From: Clostridiaceae bacterium
GTDB lineage: Bacteria; Bacillota; Clostridia; Lachnospirales; Lachnospiraceae
Direction: 5' to 3'
NCBI GenBank assembly: GCA_910575585.1
Contig: CAJTGF010000017.1
Span: 1-64,000 of the forward strand
DNA: 64,000 bases
The notes under the pieces are model-generated. The model ran no database searches, was not told the origin of the DNA, and saw only the letters and a list, made by a program, of their open reading frames with translations. Numbering within the stretch: the stretch's first letter is position 1; each line of letters begins with the position of its first letter. Of this stretch, positions 26,058-35,747 are shown one piece after another. Both the position numbers and the translations under genes were made by a program.

Positions 26058-27164
26058 CTACCCGTCAATGGACACCATCTGGTATTCCCGGCTGCCTAGA
26101 CCAATCGTTTCCGCCTGCTCCAATGTATGCAGTCCGTTCCGGGATTCAATCCTGTTTACCAGTGACTGCCCATCTTCGGCTCCATACACCAGGTCAATAC
26201 ATGCCTGGTCCAATGCTACAGGATCAAAGGAAGCTAAAATACCGATATCATGCATATCCGGTTCCGACGGGCTTCCGTCACAGTCGCAGTCCACAGACAG
26301 GCGGTTCATCACGTTAATATACGGGATATTTCCGCCCAGATAATCCGCCACTGATTTCCCGACTTCCGCCATGGATTCCAGAAAGGCGTCCTGGTCGCCG
26401 CTCCACATACTGCCGCCCGTGCCGCCGCTGTGGATATGTGCCTTTCCGTCAGAAGACGCGATTCCGATAGAAATATTTTTGATCGCGCCTCCAAACCCGG
26501 CCATGGCATGGCCTTTGAAATGGGACAAAATCACATAATAATCATAGTTTTCAAAATGTGCGCCCACATAATTTTCCGTCAGATTATCCCCGACCTCAAC
26601 GGCAAGTGTCATGGAACCGTTTTCGTCCATGATATCCACATCCGCAATAGCGGTATACCCATGATCCTCCGCCACCTGGTAGTGCATGGCCGTATTGGAC
26701 CGGGAGCCCCCATAAGCCGTATTGCACTCCACTATGGTTGGAGTATCCAAAGACATGACCAGATCCCCGATCAGATCCGTACGCAGGTAGTTGCTCCCCG
26801 GTTCGCCCGTGGAAAGCTTCACCGCAATCTTGCCGGACGGGGACGCGCCAAGGGCCTCATAAACCGCCATAAGGCTTTCCTCGCTTATTTCGGTTGTCAT
26901 ATAAACAACCGGCAGGTCAGCCCTTATATCCCGAATTGTGCCTGCCAGCCCTCCGGTTCCATGAGTAACGAAGGGAATGACTGTCTTTCCCGCAAAGTTA
27001 TACTCTTCAAGAAAACTGTGGACTGCCATGGGGACGGTATACCACCAGTTAGGATAATAAAATGTAGCCTCCCTCTGGAACCCTTTGAAAATACTGGCTT
27101 TAACGCTATACAAAAATGTGTTTTGTGTTCTTTTTATCCGATTTCCAATAGCGTTGCTGCCCAT
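26058..27164 (-). CDS. DUF362 protein fused to the C-terminal part of a flavodoxin
   Basis: Residues about 36-85 (YPNWWYTVPMAVHSFLEEY and IPFVTHGTGGLAGTIRDI) match the C-terminal half of a flavodoxin. From residue 86 the protein changes without a break into a DUF362 domain (TTEISEESLMAVYEALG, ECNTAYGGSR, ILSHFKGHAMAGFGGAIKN), a family linked to iron-sulfur proteins. The FMN-binding N-terminal half is missing, and the predicted start lacks a good ribosome site. I read this as an accidental fusion after rearrangement; the DUF362 part could still be translated from an internal ATG. A natural flavodoxin-DUF362 fusion is the alternative. Confidence 0.7.
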   Translation of the reverse strand: MGSNAIGNRIKRTQNTFLYSVKASIFKGFQREATFYYPNWWYTVPMAVHSFLEEYNFAGKTVIPFVTHGTGGLAGTIRDIRADLPVVYMTTEISEESLMAVYEALGASPSGKIAVKLSTGEPGSNYLRTDLIGDLVMSLDTPTIVECNTAYGGSRSNTAMHYQVAEDHGYTAIADVDIMDENGSMTLAVEVGDNLTENYVGAHFENYDYYVILSHFKGHAMAGFGGAIKNISIGIASSDGKAHIHSGGTGGSMWSGDQDAFLESMAEVGKSVADYLGGNIPYINVMNRLSVDCDCDGSPSEPDMHDIGILASFDPVALDQACIDLVYGAEDGQSLVNRIESRNGLHTLEQAETIGLGSREYQMVSIDG

Positions 27165-27249
27165 TTCCAGACGATTGTAAGTAAGAAATAATCTGTAAAT
27201 TCATTTTTAATTTTGCTACAATAGTTCCAAATTTATGGAGGTATTGTAT

Positions 27250-27591
27250 ATGGCTGAAAATGAACTATCCAAAGCAGAACTCTGGATAAAACGTATCCAG
27301 GATTTTTACTCAAGTGGATTATCACGGAAAGCGTGGTGCCAGGAGCATCAAATCTCACTGTCAACCTTTAGCTACTGGCTGAAAAAACAAACAGAGCCTA
27401 CGGAAACGGAATCCGAACTGGAACCTGTTTTTGCGAGACTGCCCTCGCAACGGGAACTCTCCTGCGACCTGTCAGCGAGCCATGCCCCCGTGATAATCCA
27501 CCTGACAGGAAGTGTCTGGATTGAGATCGGCGCCGGATGTCCTGGAGAGCTTTTGGTCTCCCTGCTCCATGCACTGAAAACCTATGCTTGA
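27250..27591 (+). CDS. tnpA: IS66 TnpA accessory protein
   Basis: 113 residues from the ATG at 27250, which has ggaggt 8 bases upstream. It contains a helix-turn-helix with the typical WIKRIQDFYSSGLSRKAW and LSTFSYWLKK segments of IS66 OrfA. Needed for transposition in IS66 relatives (IS679). Overlaps tnpB by 8 bases. Confidence 0.88.
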   Translation: MAENELSKAELWIKRIQDFYSSGLSRKAWCQEHQISLSTFSYWLKKQTEPTETESELEPVFARLPSQRELSCDLSASHAPVIIHLTGSVWIEIGAGCPGELLVSLLHALKTYA

Positions 27592-27937
27592 TCTGACAGG
27601 CACAACAACCGTTTATCTTGCATGCGGAGTGACAGACCTGCGCAAAAGCTACCAGGGGCTGGCGGCCATCATAAAACTGAAATTCCATCTCGATCCGTAT
27701 TCACGCTGTATGTTTGCCTTCTGTAATCGCAGACGTACATCCATCAAGATTCTTCAATGGGATGGTTCCGGCTTCTGGATCTTAATGAAACGTCTGGACC
27801 GAGATTCCTTTCATTGGCCTGATACGCCGGACGAACTGAAAAAAGTCACACTAAAAGAAATCCATTGGCTTTGTGACGGGTTGTCTCTAGAACCCAAAGG
27901 CGCTTTCAGGGAACGTCATCCAAAGATTGTTTTATAG
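27584..27937 (+). CDS. tnpB: IS66 TnpB (Orf2) accessory protein
   Basis: 117 residues of the IS66 Orf2-like family, with the hallmark CGVTDLRKSYQGLAAII, MFAFCNRRRTSIKILQWDG and GFWILMKRL segments. Full length. It is coupled to tnpA by overlap. Confidence 0.92.
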   Translation: MLDLTGTTTVYLACGVTDLRKSYQGLAAIIKLKFHLDPYSRCMFAFCNRRRTSIKILQWDGSGFWILMKRLDRDSFHWPDTPDELKKVTLKEIHWLCDGLSLEPKGAFRERHPKIVL

Positions 27938-27976
27938 CGGCTGTGCGGACAGAGGCCTGTCAACCCTCATAAAGCT

Positions 27977-28005
27977 GAAAAACCATGGATTTTCCATGGT
28001 TTTTC
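27977..28005 (+). terminator. hairpin between tnpB and tnpC
   Basis: A 12-base perfect stem (gaaaaaccatgg/ccatggtttttc) with a 5-base loop. The T-run lies inside the 3' arm, so it could attenuate transcription into tnpC. Confidence 0.5.
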
Positions 28006-28094
28006 CTCTGTTTTTGCGAAGCGTTTTTTCTCGAAAACAGCCGAAGGATGTGGTATACTCTTTTTAGACAAAAAACGCCAGGGAGTATCAGAGA

Positions 28095-29756
28095 ATGGAA
28101 CCGCTTTTTTCAGAGAAACAGCTGCAGGACATGAGCAAAGAGAATATCATCGAGCTGATGCAGGCCATGCAGGCCTATCAGAAAAAACAGGAGGATAAAA
28201 TCCGGCTTTTGGAAGAAAAGACGAAAGAATTGGAGTTTATGAATGCCATGCTTTCCGACCGTCTGACCCTGGCACAGAGGAAACAGTTTGGCCCCTCCAG
28301 TGAAAAATACGCGGATGGGTATACCCAGATGAGCCTGTTTAATGAAGCGGAAGCACAATCGGGCCCAAATGACGCAGAATGGGAAGGGGAAGAAATCCAT
28401 CCAAAGTCCTATAAACGCAAAAGGCCAGCCGGTAAGAAAGAAGAAGACCTCTCCGCTTTTGAGACTACAGAAGTGATCCGGAATAAACTGGAGGGAGAGG
28501 AGCTGTTTTGTCCCGGCTGCGGCACAAGATATAAAATGGCGTTTAAGGAGACGGTGAAATACTTAAAATTCATCCCTGCCCATTTTGAAGTGACAGAAGA
28601 AATCACTTATGTTTACAGCTGCCCGAAATGCGGAACGATGAGACGCCCAGAGAAGGCTCCGGCATTATTAAAGGGAAGCATTGCGACGCCATCCCTGGTT
28701 GCGGGGATCATGAATGCCAAGTATGTAAATGGGATGCCGCTGGCACGACAGGAGAGGGAATTTGCAAGATATGACTTCAACCTGTCAACAAAGACGATGT
28801 CAAACTGGATCATCCTATGTACACAGAAGTACCTGCAGCCAGTTTATGACCTTATGAAAGAGGAGTTTCTTAGAAGCAGATATATCCATTGTGATGAAAC
28901 GCGGGTGCAGGTGATTGATGAGCCGGATCAGAAAGGCTCCACTCAAAACTGGATGTGGGTATATCTTACAGATGAGTACAGCGGCTCACCGAGGATGGTC
29001 CTGTTCCAGTATGAGAGGACCCGCGGAGGATACCATCCGCGGGAGTTTCTGGGGGACGGGTTCCGGGGTTACCTGACATGTGACGGATACCAGGCGTACC
29101 ATGGTCTCCCGGAAGCCATCAGGGTAACAGGGTGCATGGCTCACGCCCGGAGGCGCTTTGAGGAAGCGCTGACCCCCTTGAAGAAAGAGTTCAGCAAAGA
29201 ACAGCTGAAAGAGACCACGGCATACCAGGCGATGGAACGGATCGGAATGCTTTATAAAATCGAAGATCTGATCCGCGAGAAGAACGTGGAAGAAAAATAC
29301 AGGGAGCGTCAGAAGCAGTCGAAGCCGCTTTTGGATGCCTTTTTTGAGTGGCTGCATTCCCTGGAGGATGCGGTAAACCGGTCATCCAGGATAGGAGAAG
29401 CAGTCTTATACACAATCAACCAGGAGAAGTATTTAAGGAGATACCTGGAAGACGGGCATCTAAGCATCGATAATACAGCGGCGGAACGAGCCATAAAAAA
29501 CTTTGCGATTGGCCGTCGCAATTGGCTTTTTGCCAAAAGCATAAAAGGGGCAGAGGCCAGCGCAACGGTATACAGCATAACAGAGACGGCAATCCTGAAT
29601 GGACTTAAGCCCTATCATTACCTGACCTATCTGCTGGAACAGATGAAAGGGTTGGGTCCATTCCCAACCAGAGAAGATATCCTTCCATTATTACCCTGGT
29701 CGGAATCCATACCAGTGAGCTGCCGTACAAAACAGTCAAAAGATGCATCCACTTAG
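28095..29756 (+). CDS. tnpC: IS66 TnpC DDE transposase
   Basis: 553 residues, full length. An N-terminal coiled region (LLEEKTKELEFMNAML) leads to a zinc-binding domain (CPGCGTRYKM, then YSCPKCGTMRRP). The DDE core has Asp in YIHCDETRVQV, Asp in YLTCDGYQAYHG and Glu in NTAAERAIKNFAIGRRNW. It ends with the IS66_C region. All catalytic residues appear intact, so the element may be active. Confidence 0.95.
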   Translation: MEPLFSEKQLQDMSKENIIELMQAMQAYQKKQEDKIRLLEEKTKELEFMNAMLSDRLTLAQRKQFGPSSEKYADGYTQMSLFNEAEAQSGPNDAEWEGEEIHPKSYKRKRPAGKKEEDLSAFETTEVIRNKLEGEELFCPGCGTRYKMAFKETVKYLKFIPAHFEVTEEITYVYSCPKCGTMRRPEKAPALLKGSIATPSLVAGIMNAKYVNGMPLARQEREFARYDFNLSTKTMSNWIILCTQKYLQPVYDLMKEEFLRSRYIHCDETRVQVIDEPDQKGSTQNWMWVYLTDEYSGSPRMVLFQYERTRGGYHPREFLGDGFRGYLTCDGYQAYHGLPEAIRVTGCMAHARRRFEEALTPLKKEFSKEQLKETTAYQAMERIGMLYKIEDLIREKNVEEKYRERQKQSKPLLDAFFEWLHSLEDAVNRSSRIGEAVLYTINQEKYLRRYLEDGHLSIDNTAAERAIKNFAIGRRNWLFAKSIKGAEASATVYSITETAILNGLKPYHYLTYLLEQMKGLGPFPTREDILPLLPWSESIPVSCRTKQSKDAST

Positions 29757-29779
29757 TATAAACTGCTAAGTGGATTTTT
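29748..29779 (+). terminator. intrinsic terminator at the end of tnpC
   Basis: Stem tccacttag/ctaagtgga overlapping the tnpC stop codon, followed by tttttg. Confidence 0.75.
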
Positions 29780-29884
29780 GTTGTCAAAGTACAGTGGAAC
29801 ATTATCCCTGAAAGTCATTACGATTGAATAATAGTTTATCAGATATGAAATGTTCTGAACAGGTACGGATTATTTCCTACTTAC

Positions 29885-30449
29885 AAATGCTTTACACAAT
29901 TATCGAAATGGTATTTATCGTGGTTATTGCTTTTTCTTGCTCCTCCATTTTTAGAATATGCTGAAGTCCTGAATTCTCTGCATAACAAAATAGGTACTTT
30001 AACGGAAGCAAGTACCTTTTTCGTCTTTCTTCTTTGTTTTTGATTGTCTTTACAGCATAATTTAATAACCACTCTATCTGTAATTTTACAGTTTCATTTA
30101 CTTCTTTGCCAAAATCCCATTATAGAATTTCTAAATCTTCTTTTCGAAACGACTGAGAACTGTTCCCTATAAAATAATCTGGCAGATAGAGTATTTGATT
30201 CAATGGTATCTTTTTCTTCATACCTTTATCCAACTAAATCATTGCTGGCTAAAGCCTTACCACAAAGTATCTTCTCGCTCTTTTATGAACACCTTACCAC
30301 AAATAAATGGCTACATCAATCTCCGACGTTTCTTGATACTTCTGCATTTATTTTATTATCCACTTATTCTGCTAAAATAAAATTTCGCAGAATTGGTCTC
30401 TAATTAATACCATATCTATTCATTTTTAATTGACATCTTTCAAAGCAGT
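29885..30449. other. AT-rich intergenic stretch without a gene
   Basis: No frame here has family features. A hairpin aggtactt/aagtacct with flanking T-runs at 29992-30022 could end transcription in either direction, including that of the Gabija operon ending at 30450. Confidence 0.5.
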
Positions 30450-32303
30450 CTATCCGATAATAGTTGCCATACCTGGAGTTTTCAACAAATCAAAAAATTC
30501 GTTAATTTCGTTATGAGTCTGTTGGTGTTCTCTAATATCAAAACGATAATTACAAAATGTAAACATTATTTCGCTCTTAGCTCGCGATAATGCTACAAAA
30601 AATGCACATCTATCCTCTTCGGGCTGATTTTTGAAATTCCAAAATGCAGAATCCTCAAGTCCTACAAAATAAACTGCCTCATATTCTAATCCTTTACTTT
30701 TATGTATTGTCATAATTGGAATGGAATGCAATCCTTCAAAATTCTCTATAGCTAGTAGCCAATTGATCTGAGTAAATTCAAGTTCCTCCCACATGAAATT
30801 TTGGAATTTCGTTAATAAATCGTTTAAATAGGTACCCTGATTATATGTTGGTAATAAAGCCTTTATTCGTGATATTCCCCAGAATCTTAAAATATAATTT
30901 AGCAATTCATGAAACTCTTTTTTTGATGTAACATCTTTCATCATTCTATTCAGTACTTTAATTACTTCTACCAAACTATCTTGTACTCTAAAATATGTTT
31001 CATTTGATTGCAAAGAATCAACAGCCCATAAATCTAAAGTTGCTGTCATAATAAATTCCCAATCTTGCGGTCTCTTTCTATCAACTGACAAACGTAATAA
31101 TGCAATCAACATCTCTATAATTGGTTCTTTAATCAAATCTTGATACTCATTTTCAATACGAGCTCGAATTTGGTGTTTCCCCAGTTCCGCAATAATTTGA
31201 GAAGAATAATTCTGTGGCAACTGTTTACATAAAATGCACAATTCGTTTGGCAAAATATTATTAGAAAGCTTTTCAATTATATCATTTGTAATTACTTGTG
31301 CTTCATTTTCCTCATCATCTGCGATAAGCAATGACACTGTCCCATCATTAGGATTCCATTTATCAGAAACATCTACTGAAAGCTCCGTTTCCTTTAATGA
31401 TAAATACATCATTTCTTGCAATTTAACAAGGCGTGGGGCTGAACGATGATTCATTATTAATTTTCGTTGTACCGCACAAAAATCTTCTTCAAAATTACTG
31501 AATACCGTTTTTAGTGCACCAGCCCATACCATTATACGTTGTTTATTATCCCCAACAGCAGTCATAAGCGAATTCGAATTCAAAAAACACTGTTTTACAA
31601 GCTTATATTGCAAATTTGTTGTATCCTGAAACTCGTCCAAAAACACATGTCCATAGGTAAGCTGCAATCCCTTTCTTATCATAGGATTTATCCTAATAAT
31701 ATATTCAGCAAGAATACATATCATTTTAAAAGATACAGAAGCATTATAATCATCAAATCCTTTTAGTAACAGCCTCCATACATTTTCACCTAAGTCGTTT
31801 TTTGCAAGTGGTAGGGTAACTGATGAGAGGATCTTATCATAATAATTTCTCAACCTGCTAGGTGATAAACGTTGTGGATTAATATAGCCAGCCTTTCTAA
31901 ATGCGGCATCAATGATTTCATTTTCATTTACTGCATAGGAGGCTTTTGGTCTGATATTTTCTGGTAAAGCAAAGCGAAAATGATCCAAAATACTTTTAGA
32001 AAATGCATCATATGTCAATGATATGAATCTGTTTCCAACCTCATTTCCACATCTTTTTATTACTCTCTTTTTCAAATTATCTGCAGCATCATTTTTAAAA
32101 CTAATAGCCAATATTTTTTGAGGATCACGACATTTATTTGTTTGGAACAAATAACTTGCTTTTTGTGCTAACAATTCTGTTTTCCCTGCACCTGGACCAG
32201 CCATAACAAGAATATTAGAATCTATTCTAACTGCCTCTTCGGCATTAGTTTCTAAAACCACTCCATCACAAGGAGTCCATTTTTCCGGTGTAACTATTCT
32301 CAT
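30450..32303 (-). CDS. gajB: GajB: UvrD/Rep-type superfamily 1 helicase of a Gabija defence system
   Basis: 617 residues with SF1A helicase motifs: Walker A AGPGAGKT (residues 35-42), motif II LDEFQDT, motif III AVGDNKQRIMVWAGA, motif IV MNHRSAPRL, motif V MTIHKSKGLEYEAVYF and motif VI VALSRAK. It overlaps gajA by four bases (ATGA). The pairing of an OLD-type nuclease with this helicase defines Gabija, in which GajB helps GajA cut phage DNA when nucleotide pools fall (published work on Gabija). It is somewhat longer than the founding Bacillus GajB. AT-rich relative to neighbours, which suggests acquisition by transfer. Confidence 0.9.
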   Translation of the reverse strand: MRIVTPEKWTPCDGVVLETNAEEAVRIDSNILVMAGPGAGKTELLAQKASYLFQTNKCRDPQKILAISFKNDAADNLKKRVIKRCGNEVGNRFISLTYDAFSKSILDHFRFALPENIRPKASYAVNENEIIDAAFRKAGYINPQRLSPSRLRNYYDKILSSVTLPLAKNDLGENVWRLLLKGFDDYNASVSFKMICILAEYIIRINPMIRKGLQLTYGHVFLDEFQDTTNLQYKLVKQCFLNSNSLMTAVGDNKQRIMVWAGALKTVFSNFEEDFCAVQRKLIMNHRSAPRLVKLQEMMYLSLKETELSVDVSDKWNPNDGTVSLLIADDEENEAQVITNDIIEKLSNNILPNELCILCKQLPQNYSSQIIAELGKHQIRARIENEYQDLIKEPIIEMLIALLRLSVDRKRPQDWEFIMTATLDLWAVDSLQSNETYFRVQDSLVEVIKVLNRMMKDVTSKKEFHELLNYILRFWGISRIKALLPTYNQGTYLNDLLTKFQNFMWEELEFTQINWLLAIENFEGLHSIPIMTIHKSKGLEYEAVYFVGLEDSAFWNFKNQPEEDRCAFFVALSRAKSEIMFTFCNYRFDIREHQQTHNEINEFFDLLKTPGMATIIG

Positions 32304-34372
32304 AATACATCTCCTTGGAGCTTTTTTTCAGCAGCAGCGATTATTTTACTAAATACAGTTGGCATAGATGTTACCATTGATTTATCCTCAATTTTTGAAA
32401 GAGCTTCAATATGCGTGGAAGGCTTTCCTCTATTAAGAAAAAAATATGTATACCACACCATCAGTTTCTTTTGTTCTTCCGTATAGGTTTTTCCATCTCC
32501 TCCACATTCTTTTAAAGCATGTTGAACATCATCAATAATACGTCTCTCATATTCCGGATATGTTTCTCCTAACTCTTCAATTGATTTAATATACTTCTGC
32601 TTTCTTTCCCCGTTTATATTTACCATAAGCCGGGGGCCTTCTCTTTCACTCAATATTTCTTTATATACATCCCCATAATGTTCTAACATCAGATAATCAA
32701 TATCTAATGGAGCAGAAAAAAATACATTATATTTTTCCAAATAATCAATCCATCCTTGCAAAGTATTTGTTTCATTAACATCCCATTCTAGCATTCCTTC
32801 TAATTGTTTATCCGTCATAATACCACTATCTGTTCTTAATAATTCATTCTTATCTACTCCATTTTGAATAAGCTGATCTAAGACATACTTTATACGTCCC
32901 CAACCCCCTCCATCTCTTTCCTTATCCAAGTCCAATAATGTAATATGCGGAATATTTAAGTCGTTAAGAAGTCTCCAAAAATGATTAACATGCCTTCCAC
33001 CCAAAGGAACGATTGATATACCACTCGCATCCACATTCCCATTCTTTGCACTCCAGAACTTAGGTAAAATGATTTCTTCACTATCACCCTCTCCTAAGAT
33101 CACAAGTTTTGCAAAGTACAACTCTGGATAGGCCTTAACTGCCTCTTTAATAAATTTATACTGATCCGCTAATTTCTCTTTATCAGGTAAGGTAATAGCT
33201 CTAATCCTTGTTGTACAATCATTTGCTTCAAGACGAAAATATCTTAAATTTTCCGGATCAATTCTCTTTATGATTGCTGTTGAATGAGATGTCAACACAG
33301 CCTGAGCATTACTTTTAGATGCTATATTCTCTAAATTAAAAATCAATTGCCCAATCAAATGAGGAGCAATGTGATTCTCCGGTTCTTCCAATGCGATTAT
33401 AGTTAGAATTGGAGGCTTATGGTTAAATGACTTATGCTCCGTATTACTTTCTATTTCCTCCTGGATTTTCGACTCCACATCAAGGATGCTATCAACCAGT
33501 GAAATATAAAAAAGGGAGCGCAGTCCATCGCTCATGTCATCAATCGTACATTCTTTCCCTGTTACTGTTGGAAGAAAAACTATCTCTGATTTTTTAATAG
33601 AAGCATCTATGTCTGTGCTATTAAAACGAAGTTGAGCATTAGAATATCTTGTATCTGAATCATAATTTTTCCACTGTGTATGAATTGATGTTCCTAATAT
33701 TGACACACCTTTCTCTTCTAAAAATTGAGCATTTAATTCATCAATTTTCCCTTTAATATTAGTTTTTGTAATATCACTCCAATTAATATTATTCATAATC
33801 TGATACATCATTGTACCAGACACATTTTTAAGTTGCTTTGAAGGATCACGAACCGCTGGTACATAAATTACCCTAATACGGTCCAAATCTCTGCGATCTG
33901 CTTTTGTTTTATTTTCTTCCCGAATTTCTTCCTTTTCCGGGCAGGTTATATAATATATCTTGCTCTCAATGGCACCCTCAGTATTATTACTCTTCTCCCA
34001 TGTTGCCTCTAATCGAATGCGAATATATGGTTTCCCTTTCGGCTCATCAACAACTAAACTTTGAAAAAAAGGCGGTACAGAATTTTCCCCACTTTTGCCA
34101 TCTTCTAATTCATTGAAAGTAAATACCACCTCAATATATAAGTCCTGGGTTTCTAATTCATCTGGATTTTTCCCCTTTGGCAAATGAAAATCGCTGCGCT
34201 TCAAAATACGATCATTACTATTATTAGAAAACAAACAATTTAATGCCAACAATGCTGCTGTTTTTCCAGTGCTGTTATTTCCAATAAATGCTGTAATATT
34301 ATTAATATCAATGACTTGTTCTACATCACCAAAACAACGATAATTATAAACCTTTAGTTTTGAAAGTTTCAA
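32300..34372 (-). CDS. gajA: GajA: OLD-family ATPase with TOPRIM nuclease of a Gabija system
   Basis: About 690 residues with an N-terminal ABC-type ATPase (Walker A GNNSTGKT at 31-38, signature-like MSDGLRSL, Walker B IIALEEPENH) and a C-terminal TOPRIM nuclease (LGEGDSEE with catalytic Glu, then LLDLDKERDGG with the DxD pair). This is the class 2 OLD architecture found next to UvrD helicases. The start is placed at a TTG (34370-34372) with a gggggt site about 7 bases upstream, giving the usual N-terminus; a longer frame from 34411 is possible. It is longer than the founding GajA (roughly 580 residues), with extra sequence in the ATPase domain and after the TOPRIM. Confidence 0.9.
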   Translation of the reverse strand: MKLSKLKVYNYRCFGDVEQVIDINNITAFIGNNSTGKTAALLALNCLFSNNSNDRILKRSDFHLPKGKNPDELETQDLYIEVVFTFNELEDGKSGENSVPPFFQSLVVDEPKGKPYIRIRLEATWEKSNNTEGAIESKIYYITCPEKEEIREENKTKADRRDLDRIRVIYVPAVRDPSKQLKNVSGTMMYQIMNNINWSDITKTNIKGKIDELNAQFLEEKGVSILGTSIHTQWKNYDSDTRYSNAQLRFNSTDIDASIKKSEIVFLPTVTGKECTIDDMSDGLRSLFYISLVDSILDVESKIQEEIESNTEHKSFNHKPPILTIIALEEPENHIAPHLIGQLIFNLENIASKSNAQAVLTSHSTAIIKRIDPENLRYFRLEANDCTTRIRAITLPDKEKLADQYKFIKEAVKAYPELYFAKLVILGEGDSEEIILPKFWSAKNGNVDASGISIVPLGGRHVNHFWRLLNDLNIPHITLLDLDKERDGGGWGRIKYVLDQLIQNGVDKNELLRTDSGIMTDKQLEGMLEWDVNETNTLQGWIDYLEKYNVFFSAPLDIDYLMLEHYGDVYKEILSEREGPRLMVNINGERKQKYIKSIEELGETYPEYERRIIDDVQHALKECGGDGKTYTEEQKKLMVWYTYFFLNRGKPSTHIEALSKIEDKSMVTSMPTVFSKIIAAAEKKLQGDVL

Positions 34373-34440
34373 ATTGAATACCCCCGTTTTCATAATATTC
34401 CACGCAAGCAATTTCGATTACTTATAGCATTAACTTAAAA

Positions 34441-35418
34441 TCATTCCGATATATTTATTAATTCTTGCAACTTTTCTCGCAATATTTTTTTATCTGGTAA
34501 CTGCAATTTATATTCGGACACAAGCATTGGCGACATACTCCTGCTCATTGCATATTCAACTACTTCATCATTCTTTGTTGCACACAGGATCAATCCTACA
34601 CTTGGATTCTCATGCTCCTTTTTCACCTGTCTATCCAACGCCTCCAGATAAAAATCCATTTTTGAAACATATTCCGGCTTAAATCTTCCAATCTTTAGTT
34701 CAAGCGCCACTAAACATTGTAATCCTCGATGAAAAAACAATAAATCTACCGCATAATCTTCTCCACCAACCTGCACTTTATATTCTTCATCTATAAATGT
34801 AAAATCCCTTCCCAATTCCAAGATAAAATCTCGCATTTTTAAGATTAGTGCTTTCCTAAGATCATTTTCTTTATATGGGCTTGGCAAATCCAGAAATTCA
34901 ACAACATAAGAATCAAAAAATGGATTATTGTTTATTTTCTTTATCCCTTCAGGCAGTGCTTTTCCTTTCGATAACATATAACGTTCATAATAAGCACTGT
35001 CTAATTGCCTTTCCAACTCACGCTTACTATAATTCTCTTGTATGCATAATCTCAAATAAAACTCTTTTTCTTCAATACTTTTTGTTCCTGACAAAATAAG
35101 CAGATTATTTGTCCAATTGATTTGTGTCACCAGTGGTGACACTTTTTCATAATTCGCATAAGCTTCATAAAATTGTTTCATACGATAAAGGCCACGACGA
35201 TTAAACCCTTTTATCCCTGGAAATGTATCTTGTATATATCTGGAAAGTTCATCAATAAACGAATCTCCATAGGATGCTGTTTTTGCCTCTTCGCTAATAA
35301 ACTGTCCTACACGCCAATACATATTGATCAGTTCTTCATTTACTTTCCGATATGCATTCTTTTTTGCACTTTCTATAATAGCAATCACTTTCGTAAAGGT
35401 TCCCTTAATTTCATCCAT
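34441..35418 (-). CDS. DUF1016 (YhcG-type) PD-(D/E)XK nuclease
   Basis: 325 residues from the ATG at 35416-35418, chosen for gaggag upstream. The N-terminal DUF1016_N region (NMYWRVGQFISEE, FPGIKGFNRRGLYRMKQFYE) binds or senses partners; the C-terminal PD-(D/E)XK nuclease shows YAVDLLFFHR and VALELKIGRF. Members occur with restriction systems and other defence genes. It lies 68 bases upstream of the GajA start on the same strand, and so is probably in one transcript with Gabija. Confidence 0.9.
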   Translation of the reverse strand: MDEIKGTFTKVIAIIESAKKNAYRKVNEELINMYWRVGQFISEEAKTASYGDSFIDELSRYIQDTFPGIKGFNRRGLYRMKQFYEAYANYEKVSPLVTQINWTNNLLILSGTKSIEEKEFYLRLCIQENYSKRELERQLDSAYYERYMLSKGKALPEGIKKINNNPFFDSYVVEFLDLPSPYKENDLRKALILKMRDFILELGRDFTFIDEEYKVQVGGEDYAVDLLFFHRGLQCLVALELKIGRFKPEYVSKMDFYLEALDRQVKKEHENPSVGLILCATKNDEVVEYAMSRSMSPMLVSEYKLQLPDKKILREKLQELINISE

Positions 35419-35448
35419 ATTATCTCCTCGCAGAATTTCATCTAGCAT

Positions 35449-35747
35449 ACCGCTACATCCATATTATAGCAAAATTTGACTTCCTCTACAATCACATTTC
35501 ATAAAGCCATATAAAAAGCTGCCTTCCAGAACTCTACTTCTGCAAGCCAGCTATTTCAACAACATACACAATTCTTTCTCTTTTTGTGTATACAGTTCTT
35601 ATTTTCCTCCATTTTCAAACGCTATGCACACAATACACCCTCAAAACCATACTCCATTTTAGGATAACCCACGAAAATCACTTCATATTCATCAAAATTC
35701 TCTACATCATTTGACATGGCCGGAAAAGTACCAGCGCTGATCTCCCG
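35449..35747. other. no gene seen; right boundary of the AT-rich defence block
   Basis: AT-rich, with no coding potential I can support. The octamer CGCTATAC at 35746-35753 also occurs at 27104-27111, close to the other boundary of the IS66/Gabija block. Confidence 0.5.

Larger units (their letters stand above)
27177..29884. mobile_element. complete IS66-family insertion sequence
   Basis: About 2.7 kb, bounded by inverted repeats starting GTAAGTAAGAAATAATC on the left (27177) and ending GATTATTTCCTACTTAC on the right (29884), 21 of 23 bases matched over the extended ends. It carries tnpA, tnpB and tnpC in the usual order. The 8 bases outside the ends (agacgatt and aaatgctt) do not match, so the usual 8-base target duplication is absent. 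Confidence 0.9.

Noticed and set aside
32300-34372. RecF-type or retron-type ATPase (for example Septu PtuA)
   Set aside because: A clear TOPRIM domain follows the ATPase and the partner is a UvrD helicase, not an HNH protein, so Gabija is the better call.
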